Assembly: GCF_001463905.1 (NCBI RefSeq)
Contig: NZ_BBWR01000002.1
Coordinates: 434,001 to 498,000 of the forward strand
Direction: 5' to 3'
DNA from: Aureimonas frigidaquae
Lineage (GTDB): Bacteria > Pseudomonadota > Alphaproteobacteria > Rhizobiales > Rhizobiaceae
Length of the DNA stretch: 64,000 nucleotides
The translations under genes were made by a program, and so were the position numbers. Shown one piece after another: positions 34,400-43,282 of the stretch (position 1 is the first letter of the stretch; each line of letters begins with the position of its first letter). The notes under the pieces are model-generated. The model was given only the letters and a program-made list of their open reading frames with translations. It was not told where the DNA came from and did no database searches.

Positions 34400-35035
34400 T
34401 TACTGAGGGGCCGCTTCGCTGCCCAGCGCCTGGTTCTGCGCATCCTCGAACCGCTTGCGACGTGCCTCGGCCTGGCTCTGCAGCGCTTCGTTCAGCTGCT
34501 GCTGGCGCTGTTCGAGCTCCGGCTGCTCGCGGGGCGGGCCGTCATAGGCGCCAGTGAAGCCCTGGAGCGTCACGTTGATCGGGTTCGGCTGGCGCTGGAA
34601 GTTCGTGCTGGTCACCTTCATGGTGTTGCCGCGCTTCATCGAGGTGATCATCGCCTCGGACAGCTCGACCTCTGCGATGCAGCGATCGGGGAAGCATACC
34701 GAATAGTTCAGCGTCACGGCCGGATTGGTATCGACCTGGACCTGGACGCCGCCGGGGATCACCCGGCCGGTGGGCACGACGGCCTGGAACACCTTCTGGT
34801 TCACCTTGCCGGACACGTCGATCAGGTTGACGGCCGTGATGAGCTGCCGCGTATCGGCGATCATCGTGTACTGGGTGTTGCAGATCCGGTTGTCGCCCTG
34901 CGGGGTGCAGACCTTGAACCATTCGGCAGGCACGGATTGCGCGGAAGCGCCGGCGACCGGAAGGACCGCTGTCGCGAGCGCAGCGAAGCCGGTGGCAAGG
35001 GCGAGGCGGTGAATGTTCTTAAGACGGGTCTTCAA
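34400..35035 (-). CDS. Invasion-associated locus B (IalB) family protein
   Basis: The product is a periplasmic or surface protein of about 211 residues. An N-terminal signal sequence (LALATGFAALATAVLPVAGASAQS) precedes an IalB domain: WFKVCTPQGDNRICNTQYTMI, then PAVTLNYSVCFPDRCIAEVELSE with its paired cysteines, and NPINVTLQGFTGAY. The C-terminal 45 residues are glutamine- and arginine-rich and may form a coiled coil. IalB proteins were first linked to red-cell invasion by Bartonella, but they occur in many free-living Rhizobiales. I favour the TTG start at 35035, which has GAGAGGAAG upstream; ATG 35065 is the alternative. Confidence 0.85.
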   Translation of the reverse strand: MKTRLKNIHRLALATGFAALATAVLPVAGASAQSVPAEWFKVCTPQGDNRICNTQYTMIADTRQLITAVNLIDVSGKVNQKVFQAVVPTGRVIPGGVQVQVDTNPAVTLNYSVCFPDRCIAEVELSEAMITSMKRGNTMKVTSTNFQRQPNPINVTLQGFTGAYDGPPREQPELEQRQQQLNEALQSQAEARRKRFEDAQNQALGSEAAPQ

Positions 35036-35225
35036 AGCCAAACTTCCTCTCGGCAATTCTGTCATCCCGGCGATCGGGGGTTCCCTTATAGGGATAGCCC
35101 GTGTTGCGCAAATGAGGCCGTTTAAAGACCCATCGCCGCCGCTGCGATAGACCCAACGCGCGCTGTAGGCAAGCGGAGTCAGTTCCGTTAGGTTCCCGCC
35201 CGTGCATCCTCTAGGGAATGATCGA

Positions 35226-37061
35226 ATGCCGAAGGCCCGAACCGTTCTGCGCGCTAGCCTCAGCGCGCTTTTCATGCTTGCGGGCGTGACGGACCTTCAT
35301 GCGCAGGATGCGGCGCCCGCCCATGCCATCGCCATGCATGGCGCGCCGGCGCTCGATGCCGGCTTTGCAAGCTTTCCCTTCGTCAACCCGGATGCGCCCA
35401 AAGGCGGCCGCATGGTCTACGGCGTCGTCGGCGATTTCGACAATCTCAACCCCGTCACCGTGCGCGGTGCGCTGACGACGGCCCGCGGCATCTTTGCCGA
35501 TACCGAATTCGGCAATCTCGTCTTCGAGCCCCTCATGCTGCGCTCGCCCGACGAGCCCTTCACCCTGTACGGGCTGCTTGCCGAATCGGTGACGACGGAT
35601 GCGGAACGCAGTTTCGTCGAGTTCCAGCTCGACCCGCGCGCCCGCTTCAGCGATGGCGCGCCCGTCCGTGTCAAGGACGTCCTGTTCACCACGCAGATGT
35701 TGCAGCAACAGGGCGTGGTGCGGCCGCAATATACGAGCTGGCTGTCACGCGTGGCGCGGATCGAGAAGGTGGGTGAACGGGGTGTCCGCTTCACCTTCAA
35801 CGAACGGGCCGACCGCGAGCTTCCGCTGCTTCTGGCCGGCCTTCCGGTCTTTCCAGAACACGGCTTCGAGCGTGACACGTTCGGCAACACGACCCTGCGC
35901 CCACTCGTCGGCTCCGGCCCCTACCGCATCGCCACGGTGGAGCCGGGCCAGCGCATTGTCTACCGCCGCAATCCCGACTATTGGGCGCGGGACCTGCCCG
36001 TCAAACGCGGCCTCGACAATTACGACGAAATCGTCGTGGAATATTTCCGCGATGCCAACAGCCAGTTCGAAGCTTTCAAGAAGGGCATCTTCTACCTGTA
36101 CCCGGATGCCAATCCCCGCCACTGGCGCACGGCCTACGGCTTCCCAGCGGTGACGCAGGGCCACATCATCCGCGAAACCTTCGCGACCGGCCGGCCGGCC
36201 GTGCTCAACGCCATGTTCTTCAATACGCGACGGGAAACTTTCGCCAATCCGCAGGTCCGGCGCGCCCTGGCCATGCTCTTCGATTTCGAATGGGCCAATG
36301 CGAACCTTTACTACGATGCCTTCCGGCGGACCTCCGGCTTCTTCGACAATACCGAACTGTCCAGCCTGGACCGCCCGGCCAGCGCCGGAGAGCGCGCCCT
36401 GATCGAACGGCTGGGGGTCGATATTCCGTCCGACATTCTCAGCGGCACCTGGCGGCAGCCCGTCAGCGACGGGACCGGCGGCGACAGAGCCGTCCTGCGC
36501 GCGGCAACCGATCTTCTGCTGGCGCAGGGCTACCGCTTCGACGGCGGCCGCCTCGTCCGCCCGGACGGCGCGCCGTTGACCTTCGAGATCCTGGTGCAGA
36601 ACCTCGATCAGCAGCGCACCGCGCTCGCCTATGCGCGCACGCTGGCGCGGATCGGCGTGGCCGCGAACATCCGGCAGGCAGATGATGCGCAATACCAGCT
36701 CCGCAAACAGACCTTCGATTACGACATGCTCTTTTCGGCGTTCAACGGAACGCTGTCGCCCGGCGCCGAGCAGGTCGGCCGCTGGGGCAGTGCAGCGCGC
36801 AACGCCCCGGGGTCGTTCAACTATGCAGGCGTTGCCGATCCAGCCGTCGATGCGGCGATCGACGCCATTGTCGGCGCACGCACGCGGGAAGATTATGTCG
36901 ATGCCGTGCGGGCTTACGATCGATTGCTTATTTCCGGCTTCTACGTCGTTCCGCTTTACTATCTGACGGATCAGTGGCTCGCGCGGTGGTCCTTCATCGA
37001 ACATCCCGACCGTATTCCGCTGACGGGATACTACCTTCCCGCATTCTGGCGCGCGCCGTAA
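35226..37061 (+). CDS. Extracellular peptide/oligosaccharide-binding protein (YejA-like SBP family 5)
   Basis: This periplasmic solute-binding protein (611 residues) is of the oligopeptide-binding SBP_bac_5 type. It has an N-terminal signal peptide (LRASLSALFMLAGVTDLHAQ), then HGAPALDAGFASFPFVNPDAPKGG. The latter is a start typical of YejA and related microcin-C/peptide binding proteins. Other marks are GRMVYGVVGDFDNLNPV and WPVSGPYR-like GSGPYRIATVEPGQRIVYRRNPDYW. No ABC permease or ATPase gene lies in the window next to it; yej operons usually place yejBEF immediately downstream. So it is an orphan or pairs with a permease elsewhere. Start ATG 35226. Confidence 0.88.
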   Translation: MPKARTVLRASLSALFMLAGVTDLHAQDAAPAHAIAMHGAPALDAGFASFPFVNPDAPKGGRMVYGVVGDFDNLNPVTVRGALTTARGIFADTEFGNLVFEPLMLRSPDEPFTLYGLLAESVTTDAERSFVEFQLDPRARFSDGAPVRVKDVLFTTQMLQQQGVVRPQYTSWLSRVARIEKVGERGVRFTFNERADRELPLLLAGLPVFPEHGFERDTFGNTTLRPLVGSGPYRIATVEPGQRIVYRRNPDYWARDLPVKRGLDNYDEIVVEYFRDANSQFEAFKKGIFYLYPDANPRHWRTAYGFPAVTQGHIIRETFATGRPAVLNAMFFNTRRETFANPQVRRALAMLFDFEWANANLYYDAFRRTSGFFDNTELSSLDRPASAGERALIERLGVDIPSDILSGTWRQPVSDGTGGDRAVLRAATDLLLAQGYRFDGGRLVRPDGAPLTFEILVQNLDQQRTALAYARTLARIGVAANIRQADDAQYQLRKQTFDYDMLFSAFNGTLSPGAEQVGRWGSAARNAPGSFNYAGVADPAVDAAIDAIVGARTREDYVDAVRAYDRLLISGFYVVPLYYLTDQWLARWSFIEHPDRIPLTGYYLPAFWRAP

Positions 37062-37164
37062 CAAGCGGCAAGCCGAGCGACCAAAGGCCGCTGATCCTTG
37101 CAGCAGGCATGCTCGACGACATCTTAACCGCGGTTCTTAGCCAGCCACGGGAGCATAGTGCCGC

Positions 37165-38703
37165 ATGGCCAGATTACGCGTGATCCTGGGGGACCAGCTC
37201 AGCCGGGATATATCCAGCCTGAAGGATATGGGCGATGGCGATGTCGTCCTGATGATGGAGGTTGCGGACGAGGCGACCTATGTCCGCCACCATCAACGCA
37301 AGATCGCCTTCCTGTTTTCGGCCATGCGCCACTTCGCCACCGAGCTGCGGCAGGACGGGGTCAGCGTGGATTATGTCCCGCTCGATGCGCCGGACAATAG
37401 CGGCAGCTTCACGGGCGAGGTGCGGCGCGCCATCGAACGGCATGCCGTGGACGGCGTGGTGGTGACAGAGGCCGGTGAATGGCGCGTGGAGTCCATGCTG
37501 GAAGGCTGGAGCACCCTTCTGGATTGCCCGGTGGACATCCGGCCCGACGACCGTTTCCTCTGCGCGCGGGACGCGTTCGAGGACGTATCCGGCGGCCAGG
37601 GCAAGCTTCTGATGGAGACCTTCTACCGCCGCATGCGCGAGCGCACGGGATACCTGATGGATCTGTCCGGCAAGCCAGAGGGCGGCCGATGGAATTTCGA
37701 TGCCGACAACCGCGAACCGCTGCCCGAAAGCTTCGCCCTGCCCGATCGGCCGAGCTATCCGCCCGATGGGTGCACGCAGGAGGTCCTGGCGCTGGTGCGG
37801 GAGCGTTTCGGCAACCACTTCGGCTCGCTGGACGGCTTCGACTACCCGGTGACGCGCGCCCAGGCGCTCGGCTATCTGCGCTGGTTCGTGGACGCCGCCC
37901 TACCGAGTTTCGGCACCTACCAGGACGCCATGCGCCAGGGGCAGCCGCTCCTCTTCCACTCGCACCTGTCGGGGCTCATCAATTGCGGCCTCCTGAGCCC
38001 GGCCGAATGCTGCGGCATGGCCGAGGCGGCCTATCGCAGCGGCGATGCGCCGCTCAACGCCGTGGAAGGGTTCATCCGGCAGATCATCGGCTGGCGGGAG
38101 TTCATCCGGGGGATCTACTGGAGCCAGATGCCGCATTATGGCGAGAAGAACGCGCTGAAGGCGGAGCGCCGCCTGCCCGACTTCTTCTGGACGGGCCAGA
38201 CCGATCTGAACTGCCTGCGCCAATGCATCGAGGAAACGCGGGACAACGCCTATGCCCACCACATCCAGCGCCTGATGGTGCTCGGCAATTTCTGCCTACT
38301 GGCCGCCATCGCGCCGGCCGATGTGCAGGAATGGTACCTCGTTGTCTATCACGATGCCTATGAGTGGGTGGAGATGCCCAATGTGGTGGGCATGATCCTG
38401 CATGCCGATGGCGGCCTTTTCGCGACCAAGCCCTATGCCGCTTCCGGCAACTACATCAACCGCATGTCCGACTATTGCGGCAATTGCCGCTACGACGTGA
38501 AGCAGCGCACGGGGCCGGACGCCTGTCCGTTCAACTACCTCTACTGGGATTTCGTGGCGCGCAATGCCGAGCGGCTGAAAGGCAACCGGCGGATGTCGCG
38601 AACCTATGCGACGCTGGCGCGCATGGATGAGGGAAAGGTTGCGGAGATGCGCTCGCAGGCCGATGCCTTCCTGGAAAGCCTGCCCAATTCCGGCGACTAC
38701 TGA
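37165..38703 (+). CDS. Iron-sulfur bacterial cryptochrome/(6-4) photolyase (PhrB-like)
   Basis: This flavoprotein of 512 residues is related to Agrobacterium PhrB, which repairs (6-4) photoproducts with light. Domain order: N-terminal deoxyribodipyrimidine photolyase-related alpha/beta domain (residues 1-200; RVILGDQL), then the helical FAD domain (about 210-500). Four cysteines expected to hold a [4Fe-4S] cluster occur at positions 350, 438, 441 and 454 (TDLNC, SDYCGNCRYDVKQRTGPDAC), the same numbers that I recall for PhrB. The tail has RMSRTYATLARM. Start ATG 37165 follows GGGAGCATAGTGCCGC. The gene stands between the SBP and TfoX genes. Confidence 0.93.
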   Translation: MARLRVILGDQLSRDISSLKDMGDGDVVLMMEVADEATYVRHHQRKIAFLFSAMRHFATELRQDGVSVDYVPLDAPDNSGSFTGEVRRAIERHAVDGVVVTEAGEWRVESMLEGWSTLLDCPVDIRPDDRFLCARDAFEDVSGGQGKLLMETFYRRMRERTGYLMDLSGKPEGGRWNFDADNREPLPESFALPDRPSYPPDGCTQEVLALVRERFGNHFGSLDGFDYPVTRAQALGYLRWFVDAALPSFGTYQDAMRQGQPLLFHSHLSGLINCGLLSPAECCGMAEAAYRSGDAPLNAVEGFIRQIIGWREFIRGIYWSQMPHYGEKNALKAERRLPDFFWTGQTDLNCLRQCIEETRDNAYAHHIQRLMVLGNFCLLAAIAPADVQEWYLVVYHDAYEWVEMPNVVGMILHADGGLFATKPYAASGNYINRMSDYCGNCRYDVKQRTGPDACPFNYLYWDFVARNAERLKGNRRMSRTYATLARMDEGKVAEMRSQADAFLESLPNSGDY

Positions 38704-39062
38704 GCGCTCACCGCCCGTCGCTTGCGGGCGCGCCGCACGGGCGCGGCCCTGGACCGATGGCCGGCGGCAAGCGCCAGGGCGATCCAATGGTCGGCCTCGT
38801 CCGGATCGTCGAAGGCTGCCTCCGGGATCGTGTGATAGGGCATGATCACTTCTGTGCCGCCGGCATTGGCATAGGTGAACGGGCGGGAGCCGGCCGCACG
38901 GAACGCATCGGCGCTGTACGCGTCCGTCTTCAGATAGAGAGTATCGGACAGGACCAGGTCGATGATGACCGGCCCGTCATAAAGCCCGTAGCCGCCGAAC
39001 ATGCGGCGGCTACGGAAGCCCTCGACCGACCGGAACAGATCGCCCAGATCGTCGGGCCGCAT
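38697..39062 (-). CDS. TfoX N-terminal-domain protein
   Basis: This small protein (121 residues) has a TfoX_N domain: RRMFGGYGLYDGPVIIDLVLSDTLYLKTD, then FTYANAGGTEVIMPYHTIPE. In E. coli and Haemophilus the domain is part of the competence regulator Sxy/TfoX, but stand-alone versions in Rhizobiales have no proven role. The basic tail (RRARKRRAVSAQ) is notable. Its 3' end overlaps the photolyase gene by 7 bases (convergent). ATG 39062. Confidence 0.87.
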   Translation of the reverse strand: MRPDDLGDLFRSVEGFRSRRMFGGYGLYDGPVIIDLVLSDTLYLKTDAYSADAFRAAGSRPFTYANAGGTEVIMPYHTIPEAAFDDPDEADHWIALALAAGHRSRAAPVRRARKRRAVSAQ

Positions 39063-39069
39063 GGCAGGA

Positions 39070-39450
39070 TCAGGCCCCGGCCCCTTCCAGGAGCGCGCGA
39101 TCGGCCGGCTTGAGCTCGACGGACTCGCCACAGCCGCAGGCCGATGTCTGATTGGGATTGTTGAAGACGAAGCCCGTGCGCAGCATCGTGACCTCGAAGT
39201 CCATCACCGTTCCAAGCAGGAACAGGACGGCCTCCGGCGAAACGAAGACGCGGGCTCCGTCCTTCTCGACGATATCCTCGCCGGCGGCGGGCCCGTCGGC
39301 AAAGTCGATCGTATATTCCATGCCGGCGCAGCCGCCGCGCTTGACGCCGACGCGCAGGCCGGCGCCCTCGGCACCGCCGCGCGACTGGACCACCTCGCGC
39401 ACGCGGGCAGCGGCGGCTTCGGTCAGGTTCATGATGGCAAATCGGGCCAT
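39070..39450 (-). CDS. sufA: SufA/IscA-type iron-sulfur carrier
   Basis: This 126-residue A-type carrier takes Fe-S clusters from the SufBCD scaffold to target proteins. The three ligand cysteines are present: RGGCAGMEY and SACGCGES, near residues 41, 107 and 109. Length and motif spacing match SufA/ErpA. It is the last gene of the suf operon (NifS-like, sufB, C, D, S, T, A), 54 bases after sufT. The tfoX-like gene follows after 7 bases and may be cotranscribed. Start ATG 39450 gives MARFAIMNLTEAAAARVRE; an in-frame ATG six codons later is also possible. Confidence 0.92.
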   Translation of the reverse strand: MARFAIMNLTEAAAARVREVVQSRGGAEGAGLRVGVKRGGCAGMEYTIDFADGPAAGEDIVEKDGARVFVSPEAVLFLLGTVMDFEVTMLRTGFVFNNPNQTSACGCGESVELKPADRALLEGAGA

Positions 39451-39504
39451 GCGGCTAACCTCGTGTCTCGGCGTCGTCGGACGCAGTATACGCGCCAGGG
39501 GCGG

Positions 39505-39888
39505 TCAGAACCAGCCGACCGCGACCTGCGCTTCCTCGCTCATGCGCTCGGGCGTCCATGGCGGATCGAAGACAAGCTCGACCCGGACTAGTTGGACCCC
39601 GCCCACGCTCATGACCGCATTCTCGACCCAAATGGGCATTTCCCCAGCCACTGGGCAGCCCGGCGCCGTCAGCGTCATCTGGATATCGACGCTGCGATCG
39701 TCGTCGATGTCGATCTTGTAGATCAGACCGAGTTCGTAGATGTCGGCCGGAATCTCCGGGTCGTACACCGTCTTCAGGGCGCCGATGATATCCTCGCTCA
39801 GGCGGGCGAGTTCCTCGGCCGGGATGGCAGAGCCCCCGCTCTCCGGCGCGGCGTCCGGCTCGGCCTTCTGTTCGATGGCGTCCGTCAT
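39505..39888 (-). CDS. sufT: SufT, MIP18/DUF59 family Fe-S assembly protein
   Basis: This protein (127 residues) helps cluster maturation under high demand in other bacteria. The MIP18/DUF59 core is seen: IIGALKTVYDPEIPADIYELGLIYKIDI, and the conserved cysteine in TLTAPGCPVAGEMP. The C terminus DPPWTPERMSEEAQ is diagnostic for the Suf-linked branch. Two starts are possible: ATG 39888 with AAGGACC in front, or ATG 39903 overlapping the sufS stop. I chose the first. An acidic N-terminal extension of about 30 residues precedes the core. Confidence 0.92.
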   Translation of the reverse strand: MTDAIEQKAEPDAAPESGGSAIPAEELARLSEDIIGALKTVYDPEIPADIYELGLIYKIDIDDDRSVDIQMTLTAPGCPVAGEMPIWVENAVMSVGGVQLVRVELVFDPPWTPERMSEEAQVAVGWF

Positions 39889-39899
39889 GGCTTGGTCCT

Positions 39900-41144
39900 T
39901 CATGCGAAGAAGCGCCTGGCCTTGGCAAGCGCGTCGGCCAGGGCATCGACTTCGCCCTTCGTATTGTACATGGCAAAAGATGCACGGCAGGTAGACGTTG
40001 CACCGAAACGCTTCAAGAGGGGCTGCGCGCAATGCGTTCCCGCACGCACCGCCACGCCTTCCCGGTCGATGACCATGGACACGTCATGGGCGTGGATGCC
40101 CTCGAGGTCGAAGGCCAGAATGGCGCCCTTTCCAGGCGCCGTGCCGTAGATCCGCAAACCGTCGATCCGCGCCAGGCGCTCCTGCGCATAGTCGAGGAGC
40201 GTGGCTTCATGGGCGGCGATGTTCTCACGCCCGATCGAACGCATGTAATCCAGCGCGGCGCCAAGGCCGATCGCCTGGACGATGGGGGGTGTGCCGGCCT
40301 CGAAGCGATGCGGCGGGGCGTTGTAGGTCACACCCTCCTGCGTGACCTCGGCAATCATCTCGCCGCCGCCATTGAACGGCGCCAGCCGGTCCAGCGCCTC
40401 GGCATGGCCGTAGAGGACGCCGATCCCGGTCGGCCCATACACTTTGTGTCCGGTGAAGACGTAATAGTCGCAACCGAGCGCCCGGACATCCACCGGCAGA
40501 TGCACCGCCCCCTGGCTCCCATCGACCAGGACGGGAACGCCCTGCGCATGCGCCAGCGCGACGACGTCGGCGACCGGCGTCACCGTGCCGAGCACGTTGG
40601 ACATATGGGTCAGCGTCACGAGCCGCGTGCGAGGTGACAGGGCCGCCGCAAAATCCTCCGTCCGGATGGACCCGTCGTCCTGCACGGGCACGAAGACCAG
40701 CTTCACGCCCTGCCGCTCCCGCAGGAAATGCCACGGAACGATGTTGGAATGGTGCTCCATCACCGTCAGGACGATTTCGTCCCCCGGTTGGAACAGATGC
40801 GCCAGCCCGTAGGAGACGAGGTTGATCGCCTCCGTCGCCGACCGCGTGAAGACGATCTCGTCCACATGGCCGGCATTCAGGAAGGCGCGGACCTTTTCAC
40901 GTGCGTCCTCAAAGGCTTCTGTTGCCTTGTTGGACAGATAGTGCAACCCGCGATGCACATTGGCATAGCCGTGTTCGTAGGTGTCGCGCATGGCATCCAG
41001 GACCTGGCGTGGCTTCTGGGCCGATGCGCCATTGTCCAGATAGACGAGCGGCTTGCCATAGACCTTCGTGGCCAGGATCGGGAAATCCTTGCGGATGGCC
41101 TCCACGTCATAGACGGGCGCGGCTTGGTCGAGGTCCAGAGACAT
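39900..41144 (-). CDS. sufS: SufS, cysteine desulfurase
   Basis: SufS is the PLP enzyme that removes sulfur from cysteine for SufBCD (414 residues). The class V aminotransferase core is present: PLP lysine in FTGHKVYGPTG, histidine in VMEHHSNIVPW, and the catalytic cysteine in VAVRAGTHCAQPLL near residue 374. The type II (SufS/CsdA) C-terminal region is CRASFAMYNTKGEVD. The ATG at 41144 follows GGAAAGGACCGTC. It lies 61 bases after sufD with a strong hairpin between them. Confidence 0.95.
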   Translation of the reverse strand: MSLDLDQAAPVYDVEAIRKDFPILATKVYGKPLVYLDNGASAQKPRQVLDAMRDTYEHGYANVHRGLHYLSNKATEAFEDAREKVRAFLNAGHVDEIVFTRSATEAINLVSYGLAHLFQPGDEIVLTVMEHHSNIVPWHFLRERQGVKLVFVPVQDDGSIRTEDFAAALSPRTRLVTLTHMSNVLGTVTPVADVVALAHAQGVPVLVDGSQGAVHLPVDVRALGCDYYVFTGHKVYGPTGIGVLYGHAEALDRLAPFNGGGEMIAEVTQEGVTYNAPPHRFEAGTPPIVQAIGLGAALDYMRSIGRENIAAHEATLLDYAQERLARIDGLRIYGTAPGKGAILAFDLEGIHAHDVSMVIDREGVAVRAGTHCAQPLLKRFGATSTCRASFAMYNTKGEVDALADALAKARRFFA

Positions 41145-41169
41145 GACGGTCCTTTCCGATCCTTCTGCC

Positions 41170-41196
41170 CGTGCGGCCGGTCTGGCCGGCCGCACG
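41170..41196 (-). other. Strong intra-operon hairpin between sufD and sufS
   Basis: A perfect 11-base-pair stem (CGTGCGGCCGG and CCGGCCGCACG, 5-base loop) begins 9 bases after the sufD stop and ends 25 bases before the sufS start. No T tract follows it on the minus strand, so it is not a standard terminator; it may shield the upstream message or tune expression of sufS. Confidence 0.7.
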
Positions 41197-41205
41197 GTAA
41201 GGGGT

Positions 41206-42441
41206 TCAGTGCGTGGCGAGCCATCCGTCGATGCGCGCTTCCAGCGCCTCGACGATCGTCTCGTCTTCCAGTTCCTGCACGACCTCGTCCACAAAAGCCC
41301 GCACGAGAAGCGCGCGCGCCTCCCGCTCGGGGATCCCGCGCGACATCAGGTAGAACAGGTGGTTGGCATCGATCTCTCCGGCCGTAGCGCCATGCCCGCA
41401 CTGAACATCGTCGGCGAAGATCTCCAGTTCGGGCTTGGCCGAAAAGTCCCCGTCATCCGACAGGAGCAGCGTGTTGCAGGCCAGCTTGGCGTCGGTCTTC
41501 TGCGCTCCGCGCGCCACCTTGATCATGCCCTGGAACACGCCATGGCCACCCAGGACGACGTTGCGGAAAATCTCCGTCGCCGTCGTATGCGCGACGCTGT
41601 GCGTCAGCGTCGTGGTAACGTCGATGTGCTGGCCTTCGGCCAGAAGGTTGACGCCGCGGATCTGGATGTCCGCGCCCTCGCCCTTCGTCTCGCAATGGAT
41701 TTCCTGCCGCACCAAGGTGCCGCCGGCATTGAGCACGAAGACGCGCAGCTTGGAATCCGCACCCAGCGAAACGGTCAGCTGGCCAAGATGGGATTCCCCT
41801 TCCGCCTTTTCCTGATCGATGATCCACAAAACGTCCGCGCCATTGCCGAGCGCCAGCTCGCCGACGGATGTGGACAGGGTGCCGCCGCCGCTGCGCACGA
41901 TCCGCTCCACGAAGGTCGCCGAAGAGCCGGCGCCGACCGTCACGCTGGCAAAGGACTGGGCACCTGCCTGGCCCGGCATGGCGCGAAGCTCCACAGGATG
42001 TGCCAGCGCAACGCCGTCCGCCACCTCGATGCGCGAGCCCGTTGCGCCCATGGCCGCATTGACCACGCGGATCGTATCGTGCGCGCGGTCCATGTGGTTC
42101 AGAACGCGGCTCCAATCCGGAGCGCGGTCGGACGGCGTTGCCGCCAGCCCGTCACGCAAGGCGGGTGCCGGCGCGCCGAGATCCACCACGATGCTGTGGG
42201 CCAGAAGCGGCGTCAGCAGCGTCGCGCCCGTATCAGCCGCCGTCGCACCGGCGCTCAAGGCCCGGTCGAGCAGCACGCGCAGGTCCGTGTAATGCCAGGC
42301 TTCAACGCGCCGGCTCGGCAGGCCGGCATCGCGCAGCGCCGTCAGCGCGGCGCGCTGGCCTTCGCTGGCGCTGCCGGCTTGCGCACGCTCGATCAGGGCA
42401 AGCTCGGCCGGCGTTCGTGTCTGTCCGCTCACCAATGCCAT
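41206..42441 (-). CDS. sufD: SufD, Fe-S scaffold subunit
   Basis: SufD (411 residues) forms the SufBC2D scaffold with SufB and SufC. It has the family's beta-helix region (IDVTTTLTHSVAHTTATEIFRNVVLGGHGVFQG) and the C-terminal motif (ADDVQCGHGATAGEIDANHLFYLMSRGIPEREARALLVRAF), which includes the histidine and cysteine important at the SufB-SufD interface. Start ATG 42441 lies one base after the sufC stop, so translation is coupled. Confidence 0.95.
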   Translation of the reverse strand: MALVSGQTRTPAELALIERAQAGSASEGQRAALTALRDAGLPSRRVEAWHYTDLRVLLDRALSAGATAADTGATLLTPLLAHSIVVDLGAPAPALRDGLAATPSDRAPDWSRVLNHMDRAHDTIRVVNAAMGATGSRIEVADGVALAHPVELRAMPGQAGAQSFASVTVGAGSSATFVERIVRSGGGTLSTSVGELALGNGADVLWIIDQEKAEGESHLGQLTVSLGADSKLRVFVLNAGGTLVRQEIHCETKGEGADIQIRGVNLLAEGQHIDVTTTLTHSVAHTTATEIFRNVVLGGHGVFQGMIKVARGAQKTDAKLACNTLLLSDDGDFSAKPELEIFADDVQCGHGATAGEIDANHLFYLMSRGIPEREARALLVRAFVDEVVQELEDETIVEALEARIDGWLATH

Positions 42442-42442
42442 G

Positions 42443-43198
42443 TCAGGCCGCCTCCTCGATGATCTGGGAATAGCCCTGTTCTTCGAGCTGCAGCGCCAGT
42501 TCCTTGCCGCCCGACCGGATGATCCGGCCGCGATACAGGACATGGACGCTGTCCGGAACGATGTGCTCCAGAAGGCGCTGGTAGTGGGTGATGACAAGGA
42601 AGGCCCGGTCGGCCCGGCGCAGGGCGTTCACGCCGTCGGAGACGATCTTCAGGGCGTCGATGTCCAGGCCCGAATCCGTTTCGTCGAGGACGCAGAGCTG
42701 CGGCGCCAGGAGCGCCATCTGCAGGATTTCCGCACGCTTCTTCTCGCCGCCCGAAAAGCCGACATTGAGCGGGCGCTTGAGCATGTCCGGCTCGATGCGC
42801 AGGTCGGCGGCGGCATCCTTGACGCGGCGCATGAAGTCCGGCGTCGTCAACTCGGCCTCCCCGCGCGCCTTGCGCTGCGCGTTGAGGGCAGTCTTTAGGA
42901 AGGTCATGGTGGCGACGCCTGGAATCTCCAGCGGATACTGGAAGGCCAGGAACACGCCTGCCGCCGCACGCTCGGCCGGATCCAGCTCCAGGATCGACTC
43001 GCCGTTGTAGAGAATGTCGCCTTCGGTCACCTCGTAATCCTCGCGGCCTGCAAGGATGTAGGACAGGGTCGACTTGCCGGAGCCGTTCGGCCCCATGATG
43101 GCGGCGACTTCGCCGGCCTTCACGGTCAGATCGAGCCCGCGCAGGATTTCCGTGTCGGTATCGGCCACGCGTGCGTGAAGGTTCTTGATTTCCAGCAT
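42443..43198 (-). CDS. sufC: SufC, ABC-type ATPase of Fe-S assembly
   Basis: This ATPase (251 residues) drives conformational change in the SufBCD complex. Walker A is GPNGSGKST (36-44), the signature is GFSGGEKKR, and Walker B is LCVLDETDSGLDIDAL. An H-loop follows with VITHYQRLL. Length and motifs are typical. It lies 84 bases after sufB and just before sufD. Confidence 0.96.
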   Translation of the reverse strand: MLEIKNLHARVADTDTEILRGLDLTVKAGEVAAIMGPNGSGKSTLSYILAGREDYEVTEGDILYNGESILELDPAERAAAGVFLAFQYPLEIPGVATMTFLKTALNAQRKARGEAELTTPDFMRRVKDAAADLRIEPDMLKRPLNVGFSGGEKKRAEILQMALLAPQLCVLDETDSGLDIDALKIVSDGVNALRRADRAFLVITHYQRLLEHIVPDSVHVLYRGRIIRSGGKELALQLEEQGYSQIIEEAA

Positions 43199-43282
43199 TA
43201 GGGTTTACTCACATCGATAGGGCGGTCCGCCGTTCGCGGACCATGACTGGCCAAACGGATTTCGAAACGCAAGCGTCGGCAA

